From assembly GCA_947069175.1 (NCBI GenBank), contig CAMTDV010000027.1:37523369-37587368 (forward strand): a stretch of 64,000 nucleotides of DNA, in the 5' to 3' direction. Below the pieces are notes generated by a model, which made no database searches, was not told where the DNA came from, and saw only the letters and a program-made list of their open reading frames with translations. Positions 12,402-23,332 of the stretch are shown here, piece by piece (the first letter of the stretch is position 1; each line of letters opens with the position of its first letter). This DNA is from Scalesia atractyloides (Eukaryota; Streptophyta; Magnoliopsida; Asterales; Asteraceae). A program made the translations under genes and the position numbers.

Positions 12402-13346
12402 TGATGGTACATCAATGACATAGTAGTAACAAAGAACTCAGACAAAGAAATCAATGCTTTTAAGGGGGATATGGAAAGTAGATTTGAAATGAGTGATTTA
12501 CAATTATTAACATATTACCTTGGAATAGAGGTAAGTCAAAAAAAAAAACCAAACGAGTTTCTCTAAAACAATCTGCTTATACAAGGAAAACATATAAGGA
12601 AGCAGGCCTAGAAGATTGTAATACAACTAAGTATCTAATGGAAGCATGTTCTAAACTATCCAAGGAAGATGAAAGTGAACTAACAAATGCAAAATAATAT
12701 AGACGTTTGATTGGTAATCCATGTTACCTCACCTATAGCCATTCAGATATCAACTTTGTAATTGGATTTGTAAGCCGAGTCATGGAAAAGGTTGCACATA
12801 TGCAAGTGGTAAGACATCTCATAAGATACTTAAAGGGGACAATCAACTATGGAATTAGATATACTAAGGAGTTTATCCGGATAATTGAAAAGCAACAAAT
12901 GGTACAATATTCTATTTTAATGATGAACTTGAAACTTGGTCTAACACAAACAAGCAACAATAGCTTATCCTCATGCAAATCAAAATTCATGACTACTGCA
13001 TCTGCAACATATCAGGTATTATGGTTACAAGGTTCATTGAGTGAAATGACTAGATGGAAAGATGGTAAAGTAACATTATTTGTAGATAACAAATAAGTTA
13101 TACCTTGTATGTAGAATCCAATATTAGTAATTCATGGAAGATCCAAGCAATCAGCATATATAAGATATCATTTCATTTGTGAGTGTATTGAAAATAAACA
13201 AATTCAAGTTGAGCAGATAAGTGGAGAACTCCAGAAGGCAGGTGTCTTAACAAAGGCTTTACCAAGAGTAAACTTTGGTGAAATCAGAAGTATACTTAAA
13301 ATTAATTAAGGAGCTTGCAGGAACAAATCAAAATTAAGGCGAAGAA
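12402..13346 (+). pseudogene. Copia (Ty1) RT-RNase H remnant
   Basis: Frame fragments match the end of a copia polyprotein: a YVDD-like box decayed to YIND near 12411, then RFEMSDL and TYYLGIEV, then the RNase H region with RRLIGNPCYLTYSHSDINF near 12700-12755 and RHLIRYLKGT near 12812, and near the end LFVDNK and EKAGVLTKALP-type sequence (QKAGVLTKALPRVNF). Multiple stops and frameshifts. The 5' part is missing, replaced by the family X LTR. The pol tail runs into a purine-rich PPT (ATTAAGGCGAAGAA) at 13333-13346. Confidence 0.85.
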
Positions 13347-13598
13347 TGTTAGTTACTTCAAATTACATAAACTAATGTTATTATTAGTTATTGTATAATC
13401 TCCTAAGCCTAAGTAGTGGTGGTTTAATACATGATGTTTGTTTATTCAATTGTTTCCCTAATATGATATTCAGTCGATCCTGAAACTACACGACCTATTC
13501 TACCAAAATCGGCCCATTCGAATTACCAAAAGACCTGCTGGGTTCTTGGAGTAAAACCAAAGTTGGCAACAAGTCAAACACAACTAACAGAAGCCACA
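13347..13598 (+). repeat. Partial 3' LTR of the copia element
   Basis: Starts TGTTAGTTAC directly after the PPT. It is cut at 13598, where a TGTCACACCC LTR begins. The 5' LTR is not in the window. Confidence 0.65.
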
Positions 13599-15035
13599 TG
13601 TCACACCCTACAAAAATCAGAGTTGGGCGTAATGACTAGTATCTTCATTGCACAGCGGAAATATAATGCTAAGACTTCAAAAAAGTTGAACGCCCGCTAA
13701 ATACTCGAATCCCAATGGGTTCTCCTATTCCAACCGTGCCATAGTTTGAATGTGAAACCTGAGAAAGAACATGCGAAAAAGTCAACATAAAGTTGGCGAG
13801 TTCATAGTTAATTTGAAAAAGATATAAATTTATATTTTGGATAACCTGTTTAAATAGTGTTGAGAAAACGTAATAAAACTATTTTCCTCGGTATGTTATT
13901 TGAAATAATTTGTGCTTGTAAAACTTGTATAACCCTCAATGTCCGCGTACGACAGAGACAACCTGCATGCCTGAGCCTATAACCAACCTCAAACTAGAGA
14001 GTGCCTCGCCAAACCATGTACTCAAGATGGCAGACTAGCAGTCGGTTATAGTTCTGAATATAGCGAGGACTTCACTATACAGTTTTAAGGACCCTACGGC
14101 GCTTATGGTTGAGTAGAAGACAATCCAGTCCTTATGTTCGTATGTAGGACAATCCAGTCCCTATGTCTGTATGTAGGACAACCCAGTCCCGATGTTTGTA
14201 AGTAAGACAACCCAGGCCCATTGTTTCTATGTAGGACAACCTAGTCCTGTTGTTTCGTATGTAGGACAACCAGTTCCTAATTGTGACTAGTACAATCCCG
14301 TCACTAGTCACGAAACTCATGCATGTTTAATACGCGTATGTTTTTGTAAAACTGGTATGTTTAGCATAAATCTTTCATAAACCACATATGTTAGTTGGAA
14401 GTCGTAACATGATTTAGGAATATGCAATCTTCATTCATTGAAATATTGGAAGCGTTTGCAAAACCTGCATGCCTTCCACCCTCGAAAACATTTATAAAAC
14501 TGTAAGACTGTAAAAAGTAGGGTTTATGAACTCACCTCGATAATCTTTGCAAAGCTAGCATAATACAATCTATAATGTCGTTTCCAAGACATAAGCCCGC
14601 TAAGGTGCAATCTATGACATTCCCACTACGGAATAAACTCATAAGTTTCCACTAAAAATGTAGCTAAACTACATGTCACCGAGCTCTACCAAATCGTTAA
14701 CCAAATGATTCGATAGGAAGATATTGTTAACTTGATGGAAATGAAAATACTATACTTGTTTAATCCCATTTATAGTCGGTGATAAATACTAAGTCTTGGA
14801 AATACTCAGTTGCCGAGAGATCTAGAATATATAATTACATATATATATATATATATATATAAATATAAATATATCAATGAAATCGCTTTATTCGTCTCGA
14901 CTGGAAATACGCGTAAGTAAACAAATGTTTGTATAAAAATAGTACACGTTATAGACTCGTATAATATAGTTGTACGGTTTTCAAGTAGTCGTCATGTACG
15001 TTGATGAATCATTTGCGACTCGTCATAGTTGCCGT
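13599..15035 (-). mobile_element. Minus-strand gypsy-type LTR sequence
   Basis: Left end TGTCACACCC is a gypsy LTR 3' end read on minus. It contains GTCAACATAAAGTTGGCGAG near 13781, a block also present in the LTRs at 21219 and 40445. A 29-bp minisatellite lies at 14113-14310 and an (AT)n tract near 14835-14862. The other end is not resolved: a second LTR starts at 15036, and the remainder may continue after 18982. No coding potential. Confidence 0.55.
14113..14310. repeat. Minisatellite, about 29-bp unit x 6-7
   Basis: Successive units start GTAGGACAAYCCAGTCCC and end TATGTTTGTAT. Neighbouring units differ by several substitutions and the last is truncated. Located inside a minus-strand LTR. 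Confidence 0.85.
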
Positions 15036-15920
15036 TGTCATACCCCAACCGACGGCGAAAACATCCGGGCGGGACGAAAGATATTACTCGAGACTTCGTA
15101 ACGCTAAAATGTGACAATAATTTGTATAACAGAATTTTCATTTCATTGAAAGGGAAATTACATAGTACAAATTTCAAGATATAACATCATGGATTTCAAA
15201 TACAACTTTAATGTTACAATTCTAGGTGTGTATCTAAGTGGTCCCATTTGTTCCCATCCATAGTTATCATCAACCTCACACTACAATACATGTTAAAGTA
15301 TAGTTCAATACACAAGGCATTAGAGAGCATACAAGTTTGAATAATAGCATAGTATAAATGTTTAAACAAATCTTCATACGTACTTGTCTATTCTTGAGGC
15401 TAACATACATTAAACTATCATGCATAAGTATACTAGTCAACCCAAAGTTTACCGTAAGCGTAATCTAATCACAGCAGTGAAAAGACTGTTATGAATGACT
15501 TAACATGACCTCACGAATACGGGTGGTGCGTTACTCCTATAGCGCTATACATGTTAAGGGAGACTTAATCAAAGTTAATGACTGAGTATAAACATATTGA
15601 GTATAAGCATGTGTGAGTTCAAGTTTAGCATAAGATCATGTATAAAGATCGTTCGTGCATTGAGTATAAGCATGTTTGTGTAATTTTGCATAATGTACAT
15701 GTATTGCACCCAAAGGTGAAAAAAGCGTAAAATGGGATCGAGTATGCTCACAATTTTGCAAGCTTCTTTAGTAAGTTTGTGGGTGGGTGGATGAGTGATC
15801 AAGTGATGCAACACGGAGTTACCCTACATAGGGTAGTCAGGAGAACGTGAGTAATCTGAGTGGGATGATTGGTCTAGATTCTGAGGTAGAAAGTACGGAA
15901 CAAAAACGGGAAAAATACCA

Positions 15921-15983
15921 CTTCGTACGAAGTGGACTGACCACCTCGTGCGAGTTGACTTGCAACTCGTGCGAGTTGACCTG
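15921..15983. repeat. Palindrome cluster, CACTTCGTRCGAAGTG type (left half)
   Basis: Units CCACTTCGTACGAAGTGG, CACCTCGTGCGAGTTGAC and CAACTCGTGCGAGTTGAC follow each other at about 20-bp spacing. The array continues at 17969-18011 after the solo LTR, which inserted into the middle of it. Confidence 0.85.
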
Positions 15984-17968
15984 TGTAAAGCCTCGCTTTT
16001 TCGTACTTTCATTAATTAGAAAGTATAATCGTATTTCTATTTATGGAAACTTGTATTTGTATTTCTTTTCCCAATTTTGTAATCTGAGACTTGAATCGTA
16101 ATAAAAATTCATACTTGTTATATATACATGTCTTACATGCATTCAATCATTTAAATTGATACTTGTTATGCGTGCAAAGACTCAAACATTCACACTCGAT
16201 ACTCAAATCATACTTATATGCATTATACATGTAAAAATGACAAGTTATAGCCTGAAATGAAAGATAAACTAAGTTCAAGGACTAAAAAAGACATAATCCG
16301 GAGAAAGTGGTTTCTAGCCCATGGATTGGTCCAATTTGTGTTTGTTGCATTAAATGCACCCAACTAACAACCGCCCTAACCCCATCTATAAAAACCCACC
16401 TCCTCCCATTCTCATTTCACACCTCAAACACGTCTTCTCTTCTCTCTAAAGCTCTCTCTATCTAAAGGTTCAAGGCTTTCAAAAGTGAGTTCTAAACTCA
16501 CTCTTACCCTCTCCCTTTGATCTTTTCCTTCTTAACACTTGAATCACCTTTTGGAATATTTCCATAGGTTTTCCATGGAAAACCAACTTGGAACATCACC
16601 ATGTTTAAGGTCCCAAATGTAAGAACCTTTTGTTTTAATAGGGTTTCAACCCACAAGTGTTGTATCCTTCCAAGCTTGTTCTTGAAACAAGACTTGATTT
16701 GGTAGTGTGTGATTACTTGGAAGCCTTGGCTATCCTACCTTCAATCCACCACCTCACTTGATGATTTTGATTACTTTTTATCTTTTACTTTTATGTTTAA
16801 CTTATTCATGACCATCCTTGTCGTCCTTGTAACGACTTGTGTATTGGTGAACTATATGAAAGAGGTTAAAAGGAAGGTTATCCTCCTACCTCCATGCATG
16901 ACTTCTATGAACTTCCATGATGTTTATGATCTACTTATTATGTATATAATATATATATATACACACACTAACCAAACTCTTGATGGTAATAAATGATTAT
17001 CCGTCATGGTACTAGGTTACATCACCTAAGTACTTAATCTCTCGTTACGATTCTAATGGGTACCTAACCCATGAAAATACATCATCGCGAATGAGTCTTA
17101 TAGTGTCAAAAACGAGTATTAAGTCTAAATGATTATTTTTCTCATATACATACTTTAGTGTATTTAAATTCCTAAATCCTCAGCTACCATTCAAATACTT
17201 ACCAACCTACGTTTTCCTCTTGTAGGATATCTCGGTGATCCTCCAACCATCCAAACTCTTCACGGAAATTACCAAGTGGAAACTTGACCCATTCCTTTTT
17301 ACACAATTTGGTTGTAACATGTTAACTTACAAAAATACACGAATACACACACTACATGCTTTATTCACTCGATCCGTTATACATGCTTATTATTATGCTT
17401 AGGTTCATGCTAAATTCATATGCTTATTGTCATTAACTTGGCTTGCCCCAACTTAACACGTATAGCGCTACAGGAGTAGCACACCACCCGTCGGGTATTG
17501 TTAAGCTTAAAGCTAATTCTTATTCTTATTCATACTTTAGTCTCGTTACTTCGTGTGATGAGGGACACATTCATTCTTGTGGACACTTGGGTATGATAAT
17601 TAGTATTGCATGCTAGCTTACCTTGTATACAATTGCCATGTGGATTTGAGTAAATACTTTCATACTTATGCTATGTACTTAAACTTGTGTACTCGCCAAT
17701 ACTTTTTGTATTGAACTATACTTTTAACATGTTGCAGGTTAAAGATGTTGGATATGATGAATCTAGTAGGGATGCCTTAGAAACGCACCTAGAATTCTAG
17801 GTTTCTATGTTGTAATTTTGTTGAATTTGTTGTATTTGAATTATGTTGTATTTGACTTATGAAATGAAATGAGCTTTCAATTTAAATATTGTTGCATATA
17901 GTGTTACGATGCGTTGAGCAATCTATTTCGTCTCACTCTGATGTTTCCGCCTTCGGTTGGCGGTGACA
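15984..17968 (+). mobile_element. Solo LTR of family A, 1985 bp, TSD ACCTG
   Basis: Starts TGTAAAGCCTCGC, ends CGGTGACA, with a perfect 5-bp duplication ACCTG at 15979-15983 and 17969-17973. It aligns to the LARD LTRs along U3 and along the 3' portion (GATGCCTTAGAAACGCACC block near 17771, then TCTATTTCGTCTCACTCTGA), but carries an extra 741 bp with GT-AG ends (16485-17225). TATA-like CTATAAAAACCC near 16386. Non-coding apart from a spurious ORF inside the intron-like segment. Confidence 0.9.
16485..17225 (+). other. Predicted spliceosomal intron inside the LTR leader
   Basis: The donor CAAAA|GTGAGT lies in a hairpin (GTGAGTTCTAAACTCAC, 16485-16501). The acceptor is TTTTCCTCTTGTAG|GATATC with a clear pyrimidine tract. 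Exact removal gives CAAAAGATATCTCGG, which aligns without a gap to CAAAAGATAACCCGG in both LARD LTRs. The body is homologous to part of the LTR at 27202, including ATACTTGGAAGCCTTGGC near 28335. Confidence 0.7.
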
Positions 17969-18011
17969 ACCTGCACCTCGTACGAGTTGACTGTTCACTT
18001 CGTGCGAGGTG
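17969..18011. repeat. Palindrome cluster, CACTTCGTRCGAAGTG type (right half)
   Basis: Units CACCTCGTACGAGTTGAC and CACTTCGTGCGAGGTGAC directly follow the TSD, completing the array broken by the solo LTR. Confidence 0.8.
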
Positions 18012-18582
18012 ACTGTCCTGAAACGTATTAGCCCGTTCTATACCCATTTCGACATTGATTTCAGTGAAAGGGGATTGTGATAACGAGGCAGAATGATCCG
18101 GGCCATAACACTAGATCAGAATGTGATTAATGTTACGTCTAGACTGGTTAATAAGAAAACACGAAAAATAAGTATAGTTTATGTATAACTTAGTCACGTT
18201 TGTCACAGAAGTCATGCATGGAGATGTTTAATCTCTTTATATGATTCGTCAAAGCACAAGGTTGTAATATAACCCGATTGGTCCTAAATTAACAAAAGTA
18301 AAGATTGTTCAAGTGAGGTGTGGAAATTAATTTGGGTAGCCAAAGCTCCCAACGTTCTCACTCGCTAGAACACTAATCCAATCCTATAAGGATGATGAAT
18401 TAGGTCAGCTTACAACACTTGGTATAGAGAAGAAGATAAGTTATAAAGTGTTAGTGAGTTAGACTCACTTAGAAGAAGATGGTTCTGTCGAGAATTAAGA
18501 AATTCGGGAGTGAGAGTGAGAGTGAATGGAAAGTTGGATGAGATGAGGTGCGTCTGTATTTATAGGAAAAACGGCTGCTAGC

Positions 18583-18652
18583 TCCACTTCATGTGAAGTG
18601 TGCCACTTCTTGCGAAGCAGGCTCCACTTCGTGCGAGGTAGATCCAATTCAT
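18583..18652 (-). repeat. Palindrome cluster next to an LTR TATA box
   Basis: Four units of the type CCACTTCATGTGAAGTG, CCACTTCTTGCGAAG, CCACTTCGTGCGAGGT and CCAATTCATACGAAGG. They end about 20 bp upstream (on minus) of the TATA box. Same motif class as the cluster at 15921-18011 of the same LTR. Confidence 0.8.
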
Positions 18653-18982
18653 ACGAAGGGGTCAGTTGTGGCTGGTTTCACGCGTTTTAGCCGGTTTTAA
18701 GTATTTCGATCATGCATGGATGATGTATAAGTGTAATTGTACGTAAGACCGAGTATTTGAATAATCTATGTATGAATCCCTTGCATATAATCACATATTC
18801 ATGTTTGCAACGCATAGTTTAGGTATGTAGCATGTGTAAGCATCAAATAAGTTTCCATTATGATCATAATCTCGGAGTACAAAGTTGAAATGAAAAGACA
18901 TGAATATAATTACAAGTTTTCAACAATAGAATCATAACAACTCTTTCTAAATATGGAAGATACGAGACTACGAGGCGTGACA

Positions 18983-21218
18983 TCCATATGATGGACAATT
19001 ACATGTATATATATACACATATATATATAAAATTATAAATGTGGTGTAGCCGAAATAATAATCTTGTGTCTCACGGATAATTATCAAAACAATTATATAG
19101 TTGTTCGCTTGTTATATTCGACCCTCATTTGTTCGTTACCGAAAGAACTCGGATAATACTATTTCCTAAAATCGTGCGGTAACACGTCGTATTCCATTTA
19201 GACGTTTTAAATAAATGTAAATAACTATATTTATTTTATAAAATTTTCAAGTTGTAGACGTTGAAATAAATATAAATAATTATATTTATTTTACATAGTT
19301 GTTGAATACTAGACGCTTGAAATAAATAAATAAATTTATTTATTTTATATAAGTTTTTCGAGTTCTGTTACCTTGAAAACCGCGTTTATCAAAATGTTAT
19401 AAGCTTGTTTTGTGAGTTGTGTAAACCGTCCAAAATAATATATACTTATATTTATTTTTATAAAATAATTTAAAACTCGTTGGGTTTTCGTTTTTAAAAT
19501 TAAAATGTGTTTCGTATTTGGGATTTTTACGAAAAACGGTTAGAGTTTCCTCTGTTTTTAGGATAATCTTGACAATATTAGTTGTCAATAATTTTTAAAA
19601 CTCAACAATCAATGTAATGATAATATATAATTTTCCTGCGTATGTTCATAATGTCGATTTTTGTCGAATACACGTCCAATGTGTGTGTATATATATTATG
19701 TCAAGATACGTCAATTCGCTTTTAACTAATATGTACACGAGTTATTTATGCATGTAATGTGCAAGTCCAACTAGTTAATAATTCGCTCGTAAAATATTTA
19801 TCGTTTTCACTAGTCGGGTCGGTTTAGAGCTCGGCTTCGTGTTAGAATAATATTTATATAAACAATATAATATATTTCACGTCGTTAAAATTTTTACCAA
19901 GTCTTGTGTCGACCGCTGACCGAGTTTGACCATGTAGACCGGGTATGACCCGAAACACCGAAACTAACCAAGTTGACCCGTACTTGACCCGAACCGAGTT
20001 GCACTGAGAACCAACCCGCCACCGGCTGCAGCTTTGTTCCGCTGTATACCATCGCCTCCACTCTAAGGCCACCCTCAACGACCACCGCCGACCCTCTTCT
20101 CCGCTGGAGCTACCAAAGCAGCCTAAAAATAACCCGTGCCCACTATTAAATGAACCGAACGCATAAGAAGTTATAGAATAGGGGTAGGAGAACTCACCCG
20201 AATATCACCGAAAAAATTCTTGAAAATTTGCAGAAATGCTCCTAGAGACCCGATCTAAACATGCACCGGAAGAAACTTTCAAAACGGGCTCGCTAGAAAG
20301 TTGACTGGAACCTCGTTGGAGTTGCTCCCGAGCCCAAACGGGTTCGATTCTTCAAAAACGACCACCACCAACACGTCTGGGAGGTTCAAATTAGTGGGGG
20401 GTAAGGGTACTTGGCTGGAAAAAAAACCTCGTCGGAAAATCATGGTAGAAAACGGGGCCGGACCACCGCCGTCGGCGGTAGCGCCTTTGCGTCGCCGCCA
20501 CGGCTCTGCTGGTGGCTGACCGGATTCTAGTCGCCGGATGTGCATGAGGGAGAGGTGGAAGTGGTTGGGGCTAGGGTTTGAGGAAGGAATGAGAGGGAAG
20601 GCGTTAAGGATGCTTTTATACTAGGGTTTTGGGTGGGTTGGGCCTAAGGGCCATTAGATCGTTTCTTGTGTTTTTTACGGCCCAATTGCATTTCCAAGGC
20701 CCGTTGTCGCACCCGAACTTCATGAATGTCGTATAATATTTATTTAGGGTCGTGAACACTCAAAATTTAGTTAGAATTTGATATTTGATTTGTATGCTCG
20801 TTGGTTGCGTTAAAATCGCGCAAAATGATTCGGATGTCGTTTCTAGTCCGTTTTTCGATCCGATTTCATTTGCGAATATTAATATTCCAATATGAAGCTA
20901 AATACATCAAATCCATTTTCAACTTAATAAACGAGTCTGATGCTCTCGTTTCGTTGTAGGTGCATTCTTACTATCGCGTTTTTCGTTCGCGTATGCGTTC
21001 TATTGTATTCGGAAGCAGGATAAATTCACAAAATAAAATTATGTATGTATATATACGTATACGAACTCGTATTTGTTGACGTTTTCAGTATTCCATCTGG
21101 TGTCAGTTCATTACCATTTAACGCTTGTTAGGTTTCCCGCAAATTGCCATTCGCATACCCTAAAGCCGAATACACGTTCCTAGGCATTCCAAAAGCCTAA
21201 TTAAGTAAGTTTGCATTG
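18983..21218 (-). mobile_element. Minus-strand LTR-like region with promoter
   Basis: No intact element boundary found. On minus there is a promoter at 20700-20613 (telo-box AAACCCTAG, GGGCC motifs, TATAAAAG). Downstream is a GC-rich stretch 20540-19900 with CCGCCGTCGGCGG, then AT-rich DNA with (TA)n tracts near 19010. The open frames at 20279-20545 and 19854-20085 are Arg/Pro-rich products of the GC-rich leader and do not look like genes. It may be the continuation of the 13599 LTR, split by the 15036-18982 insertion. Confidence 0.45.
20613..20700 (-). promoter_or_regulatory. Promoter with TATA, telo-box and site II-like motifs
   Basis: On minus: TTGGGCCGT (about 20685), GGCCCTTAGGCCCAACCC (about 20657-20640), AAAACCCTAG then TATAAAAG (20620-20613). 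Telo-box plus TGGGCC (TCP-binding site II) is the arrangement known from plant ribosomal-protein and other growth genes. Confidence 0.6.
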
Positions 21219-22285
21219 TCACACCCTGGTCGTAGAGGAAGCGCAAGTGTGTGACTATTAGGTAATCATTGCATCCAATATAGTAAACATTATAAATTAA
21301 AAACAATGCATGCCATTCATAAGTTTCGTTCCGATATTTCAGTCATCAAAAGGTGAAATCACATTGTCATTTGTTTCAGATTACCAGTTACAAGCATAGT
21401 TTTAAAACACATGTTCCAAAATAAGATATTGTTTTCATCACTAATTCATGTTGAGGCTTTGACCTCTATATACCCAAACGATGTTGGGGTATAAAAGGCA
21501 AACCCTCCAAAATGTAGTACATCGTTGTCTTGACAAATCCCATACCCGGATCCCATCACCAGCTCAAGTCCTGCGTCCTGAAACACATGTAATTTTAAAA
21601 AGTCAACATAAAGTTGGCGAGTTCATGTAGTTTAATGTTTTCGTATCAAAATGTCATCCTTGAAAACCTGTATGGTAATCCAAGTATGTTATTAGCATCA
21701 ACTCGCGAGCACCCTGATATACTTGTGCCATAAGTAAGTAAACAAACCGAGACTTCTTTGACATGTTGGGATCACAAAAGCACTCCAATGGGTATACCAA
21801 CCAGGAGTGGAGCGGTTCACAAACTCAATAGATCTACCTCTTTTGCACCTTGGTCACTAAGTGATTAATGGTTACTATTGTTATTTCCTACTTATGCACA
21901 GTGATCTGTTATCTGCTAACTCATAGCTAACATACTGTTTTGACATGACATGTATTTCCCCTCGATAGTTTAAAACAAAACTTAAAATAAGTGAAAGGAG
22001 GGACATGAACTCACAGTTTTTGCGTTCCGTATAAGTCGTATTGTTTATCGTTCGATGTCCGCAATGTATGAAACCTACATGAGTATTGGTTTCATTAGAC
22101 ACCTAGGTCTCAATGGACCTTGTACTCGTTGTTCATCTTGAATTCTTGTTATGTGTTTCTTTGTTATGATTGAACAACTTAGAATGTTATCATAGTGTTG
22201 GTAGTTAGTTTGTTCGACTAATATTGTTATATATATTTCTTATAAATATATATATATATATTATTGTTTTCGAACCATGTGTGAA

Positions 22286-22680
22286 CTGGGCCTTGCCCTT
22301 CACATGTCATTGGGCCTAGCCCATGTTTTCTTATCACCGGGCCTAGCCCATGTAATTTATGTCTTTGGGCCTAGCCCATGTTTTCTTGTCACCCGGGGCC
22401 CAGCCCATGTAATTTTATGACTTTGGGCCTAGCCCATGTTTTCTTGTCACCGGGCCTAGCCCATGTAATTCTATGACTTTGGGCCTAGCCCATGTTTTCT
22501 TGTCATTGGGCCTAGCCCATGTACTTTATGTCTTTAGGCCTAGCCCATGTACTTTATATCTTTGGGCCTAGCCCATGTATTTTTATATCCTTGGGCTTTT
22601 ATTAGTTTTTGGGCCACCTCCATAATATTATGGAATTTGGGCCTAACATATGATTTTTCACAATTTGGGCCTAGCCCAAA
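22286..22680. repeat. Tandem array of TGGGCCTAGCCCA palindromes
   Basis: About 11 good copies and 3-4 degenerate copies of TTGGGCCTAGCCCATG, spaced roughly 30-37 bp with T-rich spacers (ttttcttgtcac, taattttatgac alternate). Each unit contains TGGGCC and its complement, the site II/TCP core. Located in the long LTR. Confidence 0.9.
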
Positions 22681-22772
22681 TGTATATATTTATAAGCCCA
22701 TTTTTCTTATAAGAATTTACTTATAATTTTTCTAAATTTTTGTATACTTAACTTTCCGGATTTTTCTTTTCG

Positions 22773-22775
<3 letters not shown>

Positions 22776-22834
<59 letters not shown>
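22776..22834. repeat. (CA)n(TA)n microsatellite
   Basis: Pure CA dinucleotides run directly into pure TA dinucleotides. Confidence 0.95.
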
Positions 22835-22840
<6 letters not shown>

Positions 22841-23245
22841 AACGTCTAAATATATATTTAGACTCGTCGTCGGCGTGGTCCGTTGTATGTTCATTTTCGT
22901 CGAGAATCGCCCATTGTCGTGACGACCTTTCGTGCCGGTGATTCACCCGTTGGTCGTCGACGCGACGGTGCAATCTTGAATGTTCGCCTATTGTTCGCAT
23001 GGCTTTGATTGTCCGATTTATTGTTTCGACGCATTGTGAGAATATATTTATTATGTTACCAACACTTAGTGTATTGATTAAGTGTTGGTATTTTGGGTAT
23101 TTTTATTGTGAATACCCTAAGTTTCTAATACATACACATACAATACATATATGTACACATACAATTTATGGGTGACAAATATGTATATAAATACTTGTTT
23201 ATTTTTCCAAGTAAAAATATATATTTGTAAAAGCGTTTATTTTTA

Positions 23246-23249
<4 letters not shown>

Positions 23250-23325
<76 letters not shown>
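23250..23325. repeat. (AT)n microsatellite
   Basis: Uninterrupted AT dinucleotides of about 75 bp. Assembly length may be unreliable. Confidence 0.95.

Positions 23326-23332
<7 letters not shown>

Larger units (their letters stand above)
15036..18982 (-). mobile_element. Family A LTR, minus strand, interrupted by a solo LTR
   Basis: The forward left end TGTCATACCCCAACC is the reverse complement of the family A 3' end, and the right end CGAGGCGTGACA is the reverse complement of the family A start (TGTAACGCCTCG). Internal landmarks are shared with the LARD LTRs in reverse: the block containing AGCGCTATACATGTTAAGGG near 15540 and the TCCGAGATTATGATCATAAT block near 18860. Without the nested 15984-17968 LTR it is about 1.96 kb. 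On minus: palindrome cluster 18652-18583, TATA (CTATAAATACAG) near 18566, hairpin-embedded splice donor at 18468-18454. The flanks GCCGT/TCCAT agree at only 3 of 5 bases, so the insertion is not proven by TSD. Confidence 0.75.

Noticed and set aside
20279..20545. Two overlapping Pro/Arg-rich frames on opposite strands
   Set aside because: GC-rich LTR leader downstream of a TATA box; no domain, and both strands are open because of composition.
22286..22680. CRISPR-like regular repeat array
   Set aside because: Short palindromic unit with related, not unique, spacers in plant DNA; a tandem repeat in an LTR.
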